In this document: piece after piece, positions 23,354 to 35,830 of the stretch
Layout of the letters: every line of letters begins with the position of its first letter
How positions within the stretch are numbered: position 1 is the first letter of the stretch
Assembly (NCBI GenBank): GCA_007644065.1
Contig: VJWN01000015.1
Location: forward strand, 604,658 to 668,657
Length of the DNA stretch: 64,000 nucleotides
Origin: Margaritispora aquatica
Lineage: Eukaryota > Ascomycota > Leotiomycetes > Helotiales > Discinellaceae
Direction of reading: 5' to 3'
Position numbers and translations under genes: made by a program
The notes under the pieces: generated by a model
The model's input: the letters and a program-made list of their open reading frames with translations, nothing else
Database searches by the model: none
Told to the model about the DNA's origin: nothing

Positions 23354-24416
23354 ATGATGTATTCTGTCTCAATACTTTTCAGCTTCATAGCTGCTACCCT
23401 ACCCATCACCCAGGTATCTGCACAACCAGGATGCTGCTCAGCATGGTTCTTTGCACCAGAAGATGCAGTAATTACCAAAGTGTGTCTCTGAATACCTAAG
23501 TTACTCTTTTCTTCTCCTTAATATCGAGCACATCGCACGATTGCTGACTATTTCTCACAAGCTTAAAAGCACACTCATAGTCCCACCTCTCTCTCAAGGC
23601 CAAGGAACACACTTTGTATGGTCTGGCCTGGAGAACCGTCCTGGGTCGTTTGTGTATCAATCTGTGATCGGTGACCAGCAACTGCCAGGCTACTGGTCAT
23701 TTGCAACGTGGTACGGGCCTGATACATTAATCTCCACCAAAACCACGCCAGAAGCTGCTCCATCGATAGGCTCGCCCGAAGTTGAGCTTGATGGAGTTTC
23801 TTTCCTCCCAGCTATGCCTGCACTTACTACACCTCTACCTAAGATCGCCAAGATCTTTAAGAATGTGCTAGCTCCACTAGAAGTGTGGCTACTCAAAGCC
23901 CATTTGGAAACAAACAAATCTTCTCAGCCGAACGCTTGGAGCCAGGTAGGAAGCTACCACGAATCGCCATCACCAGCGCAGCAAGTCCTCGAAGGAGACT
24001 CCTTGACCACTATGCTTTACCTTTCACAAACACCTGATGCCTCAAGCTGGACCACAGTATATACTCTCTCACCCGGCCCTATATCTACAGCAGCGGGGTT
24101 TGAGTCAAAATCGTCCACCATTTATTCTCAGTTGCACAATCAAAGCATCGAAGGAGGACTTCCGGACGTTCTTTTCGAGATCGAGCTGCAGGAGAATAAG
24201 GTAATATGGGATTTTGGACCTGTAACTTGGGAAGATGTATACATGGAGAGTAACAGTACCGAGACTGGATGGTGTGGGTTGATGAAGCTTGGAGAGTGGG
24301 CATTTGAAGTGAAGATGAGTGAGCCGAGGAAGGGAGTATTGGATAATGGCGAGGGAACTTGGTGTTGGATTGAGAAATTTGTCTTTTTGAGTCCAGGAGA
24401 TGGGAAACGGAGATAG
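23354..24416 (+). CDS. Secreted protein, possible concanavalin-A-like beta-sandwich fold
   Basis: Two exons, 23354-23479 and 23562-24416, with an 82-nt intron (GTGTGT donor, GCTGAC branch, CACAAG acceptor), give 326 aa. The N-terminus MMYSVSILFSFIAATLP followed by QVSAQPGCC is a clear signal peptide with cleavage near VSA-Q. The mature part starts with a Cys doublet, then STLIVPPLSQGQGTHFVWSG, LENRPGSFVYQSVIGD and WSFATWYGP. This rhythm of beta strands and Trp/Gln residues recalls concanavalin-A-like or eqolisin-type sandwiches. Late in the protein, VTWEDVYMESN and a CGLMKLGEW...WCWIEKFVF pair of Cys/Trp motifs follow. I cannot name the family and see no certain catalytic residues. The protein is probably extracellular or in the wall. 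The first exon is small and easily missed; without it the signal peptide is lost. Confidence 0.75.
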
Positions 24417-26176
24417 GTCACAGGATGACCAAACTAATACTTCTGTGTAGTCAAGGGGACTGGAGCCCTGGCCTAGAGAATATTCTAAAAATAAAAGAGC
24501 TATCGCACTACCAAATTTTGAGAACTGTAGTGCTTACCTAACCAACCTGCAGAACAAAACACACCTCGCTATCTGAATTACAATCTGTTGCTAGAAGGTA
24601 AACCTTCGGATAATTCTCGAGATTTGAGTAAAAAGAGAAAAGTGAAGTCTATAAACTATCAATGTCGATGAAATGAACGTTTCGCTAAATGATGCACTAG
24701 CCCTAAACTGTATAGTTGAGTATGAAGTCACGATTCCAGGACCGGATACCACGGGATGACTTGGAACTTGACGTAGGTATTGCTCAATCGATTTATCTTT
24801 ATGATGTCCTTCACTTTTCATTCTGTCTTTCATTTCATGATCTTGTCCTTCTTAACATAATCAATGTCTTATATACATAGCTTGGGTCAAGTATCCATGG
24901 AGTCGATGACCTGGGTAGTGCGATCCAAATTTGGTGGGTAAGGCTTGCACAATGAACTGCTCTACAAGACCTGTTGCTAATTTAGATGGGCAGATATGAT
25001 CGTGGGATCGTCTGCTAAAGAATATGCTCGAACGATCTAAGGTGTCTCATACAGTTTAGTCAACTTGCCGACTCTAAACTTGAAGTTTGTTCGGTATTCA
25101 ATCTTACCCTAGAAAGGGACTTCTTCTACGAATAGGAGAGTCTTTGTAGTATGATATAGGGTTGTGTATTTTCGAGAACCTAGATTTGGCGTTGATATGG
25201 AATCCGAGTAAGTTCCATCTGTATGTCATAGCACTGCACCACATACTGACTGCTTTCAGTAAATATGTGAGAGCTGTCCCTGGATACTGACTACCAAGGC
25301 TTTATCCAAGAAAACTCCTGCCAGTCTACGGTACCAGCGTGTTCCTTCTAATCAACCTGGGTCTTGTGCGGCAGGATCCTCATCTAGATGTCAAGCGATA
25401 GAGGTAGTCACATGACAGTTATCAGTCTTGTGTGGTCTTCATTGAGCATCTATCTTGACAAGGCAGGTTGCGGACATGCTGAATATTCAACAATAAACGG
25501 GTTTTCTCCCTGATGAATGTTTTTCATTTCGTGTAAAATCCAAGTCAAGAAGTTGCTGATGTCAAACATGTTCTTTGGTCCTGCTGCCAAGTTTTGTGCA
25601 TCAACATTGCCCAGGAATGCCAAGAGCTTGGCAACGGCATATCACTCACGACCGTTGACTTGGTATTTCTTGGCGATTCTTGGCGATTCTTAGCGATTCT
25701 TAGCATTCTTAGCATTCCGAATTGGTATCAACAACCTCTTCTCAACGTCTTGGGCTCTTGGAAATGAATTCGTTTTGTTCCATTCCAATATTCAATTTCA
25801 TCTTTTGTTCACTTCAGTGCGATCGACATGTCATTTTGCGCAAAGCCCAGATGTTTCATGATCGTCCCTTTCACGGTCGCACAATCAAGGATTGGAGATG
25901 CGATGCCTTTGTTCCCTGTTTTGAGCCCAGCAGTCTGACGTAGCCTCATCTGCTGGAAGTGCAAACGACGTCGCCAGTCAACAAACACAATGCCAAGTTT
26001 CTCTTCCATTCTCTCACATCTGGTTCATATTAAAGTCACTTCCTTCAGCCACTGGGACATTCCAGACAGTGTACCAGAAGATATCGAGCAAGCAATCGCT
26101 CTTCGGTATTTATATCAAGTAGCCAGAATTTTACTCGCCAAAGCTCCTGGGGCCTGACAGATCGATCTTCTGCAAG
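24417..26176. other. Intergenic between the secreted protein and PAP2 genes
   Basis: 1.76 kb, no supportable gene. Contains a short tandem repeat at 25671-25718. The last 130 bp, with TTTATAT near 26108, are the likely PAP2 promoter and leader. Confidence 0.5.
25671..25718. repeat. Degenerate 10-bp tandem repeat (TGGCGATTCT)
   Basis: Two TGGCGATTCT units, one TAGCGATTCT and two TAGCATTC(T/C) units follow one another. The gradual change from one unit to the next suggests slippage with mutation. Non-coding. Confidence 0.7.
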
Positions 26177-27401
26177 ATGAACTTCTTCAAACGCAAGCAA
26201 CATGGTGCTCCAACCACTACAACACAGACAACCACTACGCATCACCGGGAGAAGAGAGGACCTATGATCATGAACATGTCGCAAAAGCCTACATTTGGTC
26301 AATGGCTTGAGGTAACATGGCTGGATATTTTCACCATGGCAGCCATGGGTATGATTGGTCTAGGAGTATGTTTAACCTCTTACCTCTCACCTCTCACCTC
26401 TCACCTCTTGCTGCACATTCTAACATACTGGCCAGGTCTACACAGCACATCCAGCTCCTTCTAGGTCCTTTCCCGTCTACTTCCAAGATGGCGAAATCGT
26501 CTATCCACAATTCGCTTATCCTCTCCGCAAGGAAATCGTCCCTATCTGGGCAGCCGCTCTTCTTGCAGCACTTGTTCCAATTGCCGCCATTCTCATATGC
26601 CAAATCCGTATTCGCTCTTTCTGGGACGTCAACAACTCTGTTATTGGTCTCCTCTATTCCTTGATCACTGCCGCCGTTTTTCAAGTCTTCCTCAAATGGC
26701 TTATTGGAGGTCTACGCCCTCATTTCCTCACAGTCTGCAAGCCCAACATTCCAGTCACTACATCGCAAGAGACTGGAAACGGACTGAACATGATCATGTA
26801 CGACCGCACAATTTGCACTGGTGACGAGAAAGAGATCGATGACTCGCTTGAATCATTCCCCTCAGGTCACTCTACCGCCGCATTTGCAGGCTTCGTGTTT
26901 CTATTCCTCTATCTCAATGCCAAGTTGAAGGTCTGGTCGAACTATCACCCTGCGATGTGGAAGATGGTTGTGCTCTGGACACCTATTCTCGGTGCTACAT
27001 TGATTGCCGGAGCCTTGACTATCGACGAGTACCACAACTGGTATGATTGCGTGGCAGGTGCCATCATTGGTACTGTCATGGCATTCAGTGCCTATCGCAT
27101 GGTCTATGCTTCTATCTTCGACTACCGCACCAACCACATCCCATTGAACAGAGCTGTTTCATTCCCTGGAACTGGCAACGGCGCGGAGTTGGAGCATGCT
27201 GTTTTCACAAGACAGGCTGGCTGGGGCATGGGCAGTCATGGACATGGAAACGGCGGCCACTTTGGTGGAAATGGAACGACGAATGGTGATGCCTATGTCG
27301 GTGGCAATGCTGGCACGAATAGCTATCCCATGCGCAAGCCTGTTGGTGTATCGAATGGTCATCACCACAATCACAATGCTGCTTCAGACAACATTGTCTA
27401 G
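26177..27401 (+). CDS. PAP2-family lipid phosphate phosphatase (Dpp1/Lpp1-like)
   Basis: Membrane phosphatase expected to remove phosphate from phosphatidate, diacylglycerol pyrophosphate or related lipids. Exons 26177-26365 and 26436-27401, split by a 70-nt intron with a TCTAAC branch, give 384 aa. About six helices: near 50-65, 100-118, 131-149, 209-224, 237-256 and 267-284. PAP2 motif C1 is KWLIGGLRP (150-158), C2 is FPSGH (204-208) with catalytic H208, and C3 is HNWYD (263-267) with nucleophile-side H263 and D267. The arginine normally six residues before the C3 His (SRxxxxxH) is Leu257, preceded by Ala256. The C-terminus is a Gly/Asn/His-rich disordered tail with GSHGHGNGGHFGGNG and HHHNHN. 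Substrate cannot be told from sequence. Confidence 0.92.
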
Positions 27402-29084
27402 GTGGATAATAGGGAACGAGAATCGAATGAAATTGAACGGCATGGAGTTAGCGATTGTAACATACACAATGAGCATGGCGTTGCTCGGCAAATTGGCGTT
27501 GGGCTGAGCGTAGGGTTGGATGTTTTGTATAGAAATACCTAAGCACTGGTTGTGCTCAATTTGCAATGTATAAAACTAGTAATAATTGATTCATGATTCA
27601 CAAGATTGACTTCCAGGAATGTGAAAATGACTGGCAATGAATATCTATTGGTCGATCTTTAATTACGCTATTTATCTGTACGCTGTCCACTTAAGTGATA
27701 TTTGGATAGATTATGGTAACATGGTAACGAGCATAAGATGAAGGGCAAAACGTCATTTCCCTTTTCATTCTGCAAGTATATCGAAAGGCCACATAACAGC
27801 CAAAACATATTTTGACGCTTCTTCCACCAAGGGAAAGATTGGCATTCCTCCTCATCCTTAATCCTTCATATACCTTTTTGCTGATCTACTGGTCTTCATC
27901 TTATCATTTTTGAAAAGTCTAGGTACCTGTAACATCGTAGCAAACCACCACCGCCGTTCAGGAACAGGGCAGTTCCAGCAGATCTTCTCTCTTCTCCCAT
28001 CACAGGTCAGCGGTTCCAGCTTAGTCTTCTGAGAGGACCTGATCATCGCAACTACTGGGCACGCTTCCGTTTTCACGCTCTAAGAAAGATTCCGCTACTC
28101 ACGAATCAAAATCTTGATGTAGAGGGACGATGTCACTTCCAGGGTCGGGTCAGGCCATTCCGAACGTGCTGTCCAGTATCATGACAATTTAGACAGTAGG
28201 TAAATCTTACTGTTTGCAAGACTTACTTGCTGATGTGGAATACCCAATGTTATTAAACTTCACAAAAGCCACAAGGACCCCAAATATGTTTTGGTTGCAA
28301 AATATCTAAGCACTTAAGCCTGGGCTTAAGCGAAGCGAGCTCATACTTGGATTTCTATCACCATGGTAAAATATCCAATCGCTACTTGACCCCAAGCTGT
28401 CTTTCAATCCTCTCTACAGACCGTCGTAAAAATTCTAGTGTACATATACGCGCACGGCCTTGCTCTTGAATGGATTACAACATCGCTCCCACCTTCAATC
28501 CTCGTGGATGCGCCTATCTGCTCTGCCCTTTTTATGATTAATTTACTTAGAATCAGCCACTTTTCCTTTACGCTTTCATCTGCTTCGTACATGACAAAGA
28601 AAACCTGGTAGGAAATGCCGCTCGACTACTAGAATTTTCTGTGCGTGCACCATCGGTTGGCCGTCCATGTTTCAATCTTTAGAGCCTGCCTGTACAGGCT
28701 ACCCAGGTCGGACTATGGATACAGTTCATTCGTAGTTGTCTTATTTGGCGTCAAAGTTTGATCTGCACTTGGACGGCCAAAGTGAAGATGATGCGCAAAG
28801 GAGCTAACCATAAGAAGATAATGGCCAAATCGAACGACACAAAAGACAGGAACCGAGCAAGACAGATCATCAGTACAAAAACGGGCTTTTCTTTAATGCA
28901 CGCTAAATTTACTGACAAAGGTTACATCTGCTTGAGCATGTCGCTGCCTTGTGGCACTTGCGTCCTCAATCACCAATACGGTGGTCTCAATCCCGCAAAA
29001 CTCGAAGCTACCGAGTTATCTCCATTGTCTTCCTTCTTTCGCTGTCCAGTCAGCTATTAAAAATTGGTCAGTATTTATTTCAGA
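27402..29084. other. Intergenic between convergent PAP2 and SFB3
   Basis: 1.7 kb separating two 3' ends. AT-rich, with no ORF of protein-like composition and no repeats of note. Confidence 0.5.
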
Positions 29085-32000
29085 CTATGGGAAAACGGAT
29101 TGACCAACCTCCAGCTGTACATGACGGTGGATGTGCACGAGCCAATCCACATAGCTCTGAGCCTCGTTATTCCTATCCTCGACCAGCAACCTCGCAAACT
29201 CGTACTCGGCACCATCAAGTCCCTGTCTCGCGAGCTGAATCGTCATTGCCTTTGAGCCACGCATTGTCTTGAGATACTCCAGTATATTCCTAACCTGCGC
29301 ACTGAGATGCGTTTCTAGCACAGGCAAAGACGAGCTATACGGATCCAATGACTGCAATGAGTCGTGTTCCTCGCCGAAGAGGTCCACGAGAAGATTAGGA
29401 GATGTTGATGCATGCATCCAAAGATAGCAGTTCTGCCCGTTATCAATGAGATACACGCCCCCATTTTCAACACGTGAAAACGAGCATCGTATCGATGGTG
29501 GCATTCGTAGGTGTCCTTCCTCATTTGCAAAGCCATCCTCTGGTGCTAGGTTGTGAATTGGAATCATCCGGGGATAGAGGTACAAAGACAACTCGAGTGC
29601 TCCCATTCCCTTGATCATCCGCACATCGTGAACTCTCCGATCTGTAGGCTCGTGTCCGCCCTTGAAGGCTCGCGACTTAATCAGACCAAGAACATACATG
29701 CTGAATTCTTTCAAGTTTTCAGGTAGCACAAGCTGACCGGGTGGGTGCGATCCTGAGAAGTTCTTCCTATAGCCAGCAAGAATATCCACATTCTTCTCTG
29801 TCAAGGCGCCGCGAATATCCTTAGTCGAGATAGTCATCATTTTCGTCGCGGCTTCTTTCGCCATCAAAGCATAGACGGCGTCTTGATCAACGTATTTCAT
29901 ACACTCTTTGGCGCTATCGCTGATGCTTGCAATGACATTTGAACATCGGACTCTTCTCTCTCCACTCGCTGTGGTGTACAACAAAGCGCTTTGGAAATGC
30001 GCATCGAGCTTGGCATCTAGTTTACCGTCATAACTGAACATAACACCCATAGCTTTGTCAGCATCCACGACGCCAAATTCGACATCTGCTCCAAAAGTGT
30101 GGTGGACAAAGTTCCCATGATATGAAGCAACCTGCAAGCCGTTTGAGCATCGGACTTTCATCAGCGCTTGATATCCAGTCTCTCTCGTCACGGTGTGCCT
30201 AATCTCATGAGCCAGCTTTTCGTTATCTCGTGGAGCGACAAAATTGGGGTAGAAGAAGGTCTCGCCGCCAGTAGACGCTGAGACGTGGCCGATGGTGGCA
30301 ATATCGAGATATCCACCACCTGGAGCAGCCATGAAATAGTCCACACCAACTCCAGCAGCAACCATTTTCTCTGCCGTCTTTCGCCAGCCTGGATGCTCTG
30401 TGCTCAGAAGCTTCCTTTCTGCATCACCACCGTGCTGTTTCCCATCGTCACGAAGAAATAACCGGCCTGGACCCCACGTCGGTAATGCTGCTAGGGAGCA
30501 TATTATTTTGCCACCTGTCTTGTCCAACGCAGCTAGTGCAGCATTCAATGTAGGTAGAAGAGCTGGTTCGGGGTTTTTGATATTTGAAAATAATGCAGGC
30601 AGGTTACTTAGTAGCTTTGTAATGTTTGACCTATAGCAATTAGCGCTGGACATAGGAAAATTTGATGCTGATACTCACTTTGCCTCATAAGGATCAACGA
30701 ATAGGCCTTCTTCAAGAGGCACAAATGGATCCTCGATATCTGGCATGATCATCATCTGAGCTTCGTCTAAAGCCGGCTGAATATGTTAGAAAAGAAACGT
30801 AATAAAAAATAGTAATGCAGACTTACGTTGATATTGTAGAAATGAATATCCTTGTCATAAGTCACGAACCCGACCTTGGAGCCTTCAGGAATTTTGCGCT
30901 TTGGTTCGTTGTCATCGGCTGGTTCATCACCATCGTCCCCATACAGGGCTGCCATGATGCCTTCACAGAACGCTGCCAAGAAGCCCTTATTAAAAGACTC
31001 TTGACTAACATCTACTACAAACAGCCATCGAAGACCAACAGGTTCTTTAGACCAGTATTCCTTGGGCACAAGGAATTCCACCGTCCCTCGCATCAGCTCT
31101 GGTCTTTGTTCCCTATCAACACGTGCTCCTTGAGGAGTCGTTGCACAGAAGTATTCAGGTGGAACATCATTGGCATAGTTGCACATGTTACATACGAATT
31201 TATTTCCACCAGATCTGAAAACCATGAACGGATTGATGTATGCTCTGCACCTATGACACCTTGGTGGCCCAACTTCACCAAAATCTAACACAGGAATCTC
31301 CATCTCACCCGACTGGAGCGGTGCAAGTGGCTGTAAAAGCAGTCCCAGAGGGAGTCCAGTAGACTGTAAAGCTTCATTCGTCGAGGGAATATTATTCATT
31401 GTAAGACGTGTTATTTTTGGAGAAGAATTTCCTTGATCGACGGCCACAAAAGGAACAGAAGCGGGAGGTGGAACGTGATGTTCGAATGTGGGATATACGT
31501 GGTTAAGATAGTATTGTAAAAGAGCATCTCTCGACCTTGGTACACTAGGAATTTGATCAGGATCTACTCGACCCTGTGCAGATGTTTGGACATTGGCCGC
31601 GAAACCTGCTTCTGATGTTCCGTTACGTGAGGCAAATTCAGCGGAAGATGCGGTGTTCGCAGGATTGAATGGTGCGTTAACAGGAGCAGGAAACTGCGAC
31701 ATCTGAGGAGTAATGGGACCATTGAGAAACTGTCCTCCTTGCGGCATGACTGATGGATCCGCATTTAGAAAATTGGAAGCCGAAGATGCAAAATCGCCTT
31801 GTGGCATGCCATTGAAAGCTGCTGAAGATCCAGTAGGCTCAACATTGTGATATGCGTGTCTGTCCTTCTTCTTCTTGCGCCCATGGCTTGCAGCTTCTCC
31901 AAGCCCCAATCCACCCATCTGTGCTGCCAGCCCTCCCTCTTGCCCTTGAATACCTTGGTCAGGAAACATGCCCATGTTCTGAGGTGCTCCATACGGCGAA

Positions 32001-32164
32001 GGTGGCCCCATCTGGGTGTTGTATGCTTGGTTCTGGCCAGGAAACCCCAAGTTTTGTTGTTGATATGGGGATTGAGCAATAGGAGGCTGGAATCTCGAAT
32101 TTGGATTGTTTGGGTCATCATTTGGGCCCCCTTGACCCAGTGACTGGTAGGCTTGATCAGACAT
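29085..32164 (-). CDS. SFB3: COPII cargo adaptor Sfb3/Lst1 (Sec24 paralogue)
   Basis: Second Sec24-type subunit, which with Sec23 packages a distinct cargo set (in yeast, plasma-membrane ATPase) into larger COPII vesicles. Three exons (32164-30827, 30776-30679, 30630-29085) with introns of 50 and 48 nt give 993 aa. The N-terminal 300 residues are Gln/Pro/Asn/Gly-rich with a basic HGRKKKKDRHAYH patch parallel to the one in Sec24. The zinc finger is C303-x2-C306...C325-x2-C328 (RCHRCRAYINPF, VCNMC). The trunk (WLFVVDVSQESF), beta-sandwich (MKVRCSNGLQVASYHGNF), helical and gelsolin-like (VYLIDNGQNCYLWMH) domains follow. YINPFMVF, NYANDVPPEY and the C-terminal YVDWLVHIHRHV favour the Sfb3/Sec24C-D clade over Sec24 itself. 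It diverges from CFT2. Confidence 0.95.
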
Positions 32165-32709
32165 ATCGCAAGTCGTCTCGATGGAGGGGAGGTAGGTAGT
32201 TGGTAGATTATTGTGATCCTAGAACTGGTTGATAAACTGGTAGATGTATTGTGTATTGGCAGATCATAGAAACCTATTCAATACCCTATACATTTCTGAT
32301 TGTGTAGCTGGCGTTGGCGCATTGGAATTGTAGTGGAAATGTGGCCTGTCCTCCTCCGTTCTTCGTGGGGTCGTTGATTTCTTGGTTGGGTTGACTTGAC
32401 ACGATTTCGAGATCTGGAAGCTCTATCACGTGTAAATCCAAACGCCACACCAGTAGGTACTTATTCAGGTATCCACAGTGTGGCTTTATTTTTCGTGAAC
32501 GCGATTCTGAGGAGCTGGGAGCTCAGTCGCATTGTTGTGAACACTACCACAAACCAACATCAACCCCTGCGACAACAAAATTCATAGACAACAAAATCAT
32601 CAATTATCTCCCCTACCCTTCCGACATTTCTCACAAACACAGGTTGGAAGAATGCGATTCGACATCAGCTCCCTATTGATGTGCTGATCCCAGCGTGACT
32701 CTCTCCAAA
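32165..32709. other. Divergent promoter region SFB3 / CFT2
   Basis: 545 bp between the two starts. Contains CA/AC-rich stretches near 32530-32640 typical of leaders; nothing more specific can be supported. Confidence 0.5.
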
Positions 32710-35700
32710 ATGTTCACCTTTTGCTCCTTGCTGGGCGCGCAATCCGAATCCTCTGCATCGCAATCCTTACTCGAGCTCGACGGAGGTGTGAAGGTGCTAG
32801 TAGACGTGGGTTGGGACGAGACGTTCGATGTTGGGAAGCTGAAAGAGCTTGAGAAGTAGGTCGAGTTCCTATCAGGATGTTCTGCTGGAAGAAGAAGCGC
32901 ATACTGCAAATGCAAACACAGCCATTCCATCTGCACATTGCAAGGGGAGCCAAAAACCAATGTATATCAGACATCAATCAAGATTTATTCGCAACTCAAA
33001 CCCTTGATTCTGATTGCATATCCTCTCGTTCACCTGTCCGCATGCTTCTTGCGCCTACCTTTCGAACGATGCTAATACCTTGGTCTGTAGACAAGTTTCC
33101 ACTCTGTCCCTCATCCTACTCACTCATGCAACTGTCGCCCATCTTGCAGCATATGCTCATTGCTGCAAGCATTTCCCATTATTTACCAGGATACCTGTAT
33201 ATGCCACTTTGCCAGTCATCTCATTAGGACGGACACTTCTTCAAGACCTATATGCATCGACACCTACAGCTGCGACAGTTATACCATCCACGACTCTTTC
33301 AGAGGCCTCATATTCGTATTCTCAAGCAATCAGGGAGACCGATGATCCTCATATCCTTCTTCAGCCACCTACAGCTGATGAAATAGCCGGCTATTTCAAT
33401 CTTATCAACACATTGAAATATTCCCAGCCTCATCAACCTATACCTTCGCCATTCTCTCCGCCTTTGAATGGCCTCACCATCACAGCATACAATGCCGGGC
33501 ATACACTAGGAGGTACGATCTGGCACATCCAACATGGTCTTGAATCCATTGTGTACGCCGTGGACTGGAACCAAGCTCGAGAGAATGTCTTGGCTGGTGC
33601 TGCTTGGCTCGGTGGTGCGGGTGCAGGAGGTGCAGAAGTCATCGAACAACTAAGAAAGCCAACAGCATTGATCTGTAGCAGTCGAGGTGGAGAAAGATTG
33701 GCTTTGCCTGGAGGAAGAGCAAAGAGGGATGAACTGCTCATCAATATGATCAAGTCAGCAGTGAGCAAAGGAGGCATTGTTCTCATTCCAACAGACTCTA
33801 GTGCTCGAGTGCTCGAGCTAGCTTATCTATTAGAGCATGCATGGCGGACAGAAGCAAAAGATGACGACAGTCCTCTTAGCACTTCGAAGCTCTATCTTGC
33901 TAGTAAAAATATTGGCGCCACAATGCGATATACACGAAGTATGCTTGAGTGGATGGATGATTCGATAGTCCGAGAATTCGAGGCCAATACTGGGGTTCAG
34001 CAGAAGAAGTCTGGGGAGCAAGATGGCAAAAACATCTCTGGTGCAGGTCCTTTTGATTTTCGCCATTTGAGACTTCTAGAAAGACGCGGTCAGATTGATC
34101 GAGTGTTAAACGAGACTGACAACCTGGGAAGATCTGTCGGAAAAGTTATCTTGGCAAGCGATACATCTTTGGAGTGGGGATTCTCCCGTGAGGTTCTAAA
34201 AAAGATCTCGGATGATAGTCGCAACCTTGTGATTCTTACCGAGCGACAGGGCCGCGACGATGTTAGACCGGGACTAGGTAGCACTTTATGGAGTTGGTGG
34301 GAAGAACGAAAGGCTGGAATCATTCTGGAACCTGTCAAGGGGAGCGAAAGCCTGGAGCAAGTCAGCAGTGGAGGAAGGGCTGTAGAAATCCGGCACGCAA
34401 AACGGGTGGTTCTGGAAGGTCAAGATCTCAACGTTTATCAACAGTGGCTATTGAACCAGCGTCAATTACAGAACGGTGGTCAAAATGGTGCTTCTGCCCT
34501 GGAGAACTCGGCAGACGTTGTAGATGATGCCTCCTCAGATTCTTCATCGGACTCGGAAGGCTCGGATACAGAACACCAGGGCAAAGCTCTCAACATATCA
34601 GCAAAGATGGGACAGGCAAATCGAAAGAAAATCGGCTTAAGCGACGAAGATTTGGGAATTAATATTCTCATCCGCCGTAAAGGTGTCTACGATTATGATG
34701 TTCGTGGCAAAAAGGGTCGTGAGAAGATGTTTCCCATTGCGATTCGAAGAAAAAGGAATGATGAGTATGGGGAGTTGATTCGGCCAGAGGACTTCATTAG
34801 AGCAGATGAAGTCGATGAGGTTGATGGTCAAGATATGCGCCCAGTCGGTAGATTTGATACCAAGGATACCTTGGGTAAGAAACGAAAGTGGGACGATCCA
34901 TCAAACACTACGGAGAATGGTACCAAGCGGCAGCAAGTTGGTAGAGGCCAGCGCGAATCTCCAGAGCTACCTGATATGCCTCGAGGTGTCGAAGATGATG
35001 CATCTGACGATGAGGCTGAGGAAGAAATTACTGGTCCATCGAGACTAGTTTATTCAACTGAGACTCTCAAATGTAACTTCCGACTGGCATACGTGGATTT
35101 TGCTGGGTTACATGATAAGCGAAGTCTGCAGATGCTGATTCCCCTCATTCAGCCTCGAAAACTGATTTTAGTGAGCGGCATGAAAGACGAAACCCTTAAC
35201 CTGGCCAAAGACTGCCGCAAACTGCTTGCTTCTCAGAGTGATATGTCTGAGGGCAGTACAATTGACATCTATACCCCGGAGAATGGTGTTGTCATCGATG
35301 CCAGTGTGGATACAAACGCTTGGGCGATAAAATTGACTGATGCTCTGATGAAGAGAATAACGTGGCAAAACTTGAAAGGTTTGAGTATTGCTACCATCAC
35401 AGGTCGTCTCGGCGCAACAGCTCAACACATGATAGAATTGAAGTCTGAAGGGAGCAACAAGAAGCAGAAATTGCTTGGAGACAACCCGAAGTTAGCGCCT
35501 GGACCCCAAGCACTCGAGCAACGTGAGATGCCCACTCTGGATGTTATTCCCATGAATCTTGCATCAGCAACGAGATCCATGGCACAGCCACTTCAAGTGG
35601 GTGATTTGAGGTTAGCCGAACTAAGGAAGATGATGCAGAGTGAAGGCCACACTGCAGAGTTTAGAGGAGAGGGTACATTATTGATTGATGGTTCGGTCAT

Positions 35701-35830
35701 GGTTCGAAAATCTGGCACTGGGCGGATTCAGGTCGAAAGCATTGGGTGGCCAGCGGCAAGCGGAGGGAAGGAGAACACGTTCTATGTTGTCAAAAAGACG
35801 ATATACAGGAGCTTGGCTGTAGTCAAGTGA
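32710..35830 (+). CDS. CFT2: Cleavage and polyadenylation factor subunit Cft2/CPSF100
   Basis: Non-catalytic partner of the CPSF73/Ysh1 endonuclease in pre-mRNA 3'-end cleavage. Exon 1 (32710-32855) codes MFTFCSLLGAQ and LLELDGGVKVLVDVGWDE. A 235-nt intron (32856-33090, branch GCTAAT) joins it in phase to VSTLSLILLTHATVAHLAAY in exon 2 (33091-35830); total 961 aa. The metallo-beta-lactamase region lacks the HxHxDH zinc motif (the equivalent is HATVAH), as expected for the inactive CPSF100 branch. Other landmarks: beta-CASP segment LILTERQGRDDVRPG-like (here VILTERQGRDDV), acidic DDASSDSSSDSEGSDTE linker, NFRLAYVDFAGLHDKRSL and LIQPRKLILVSG near the RMMBL domain, and a C-terminal CPSF2-type domain. 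The intron is unusually long for this window. Confidence 0.94.
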
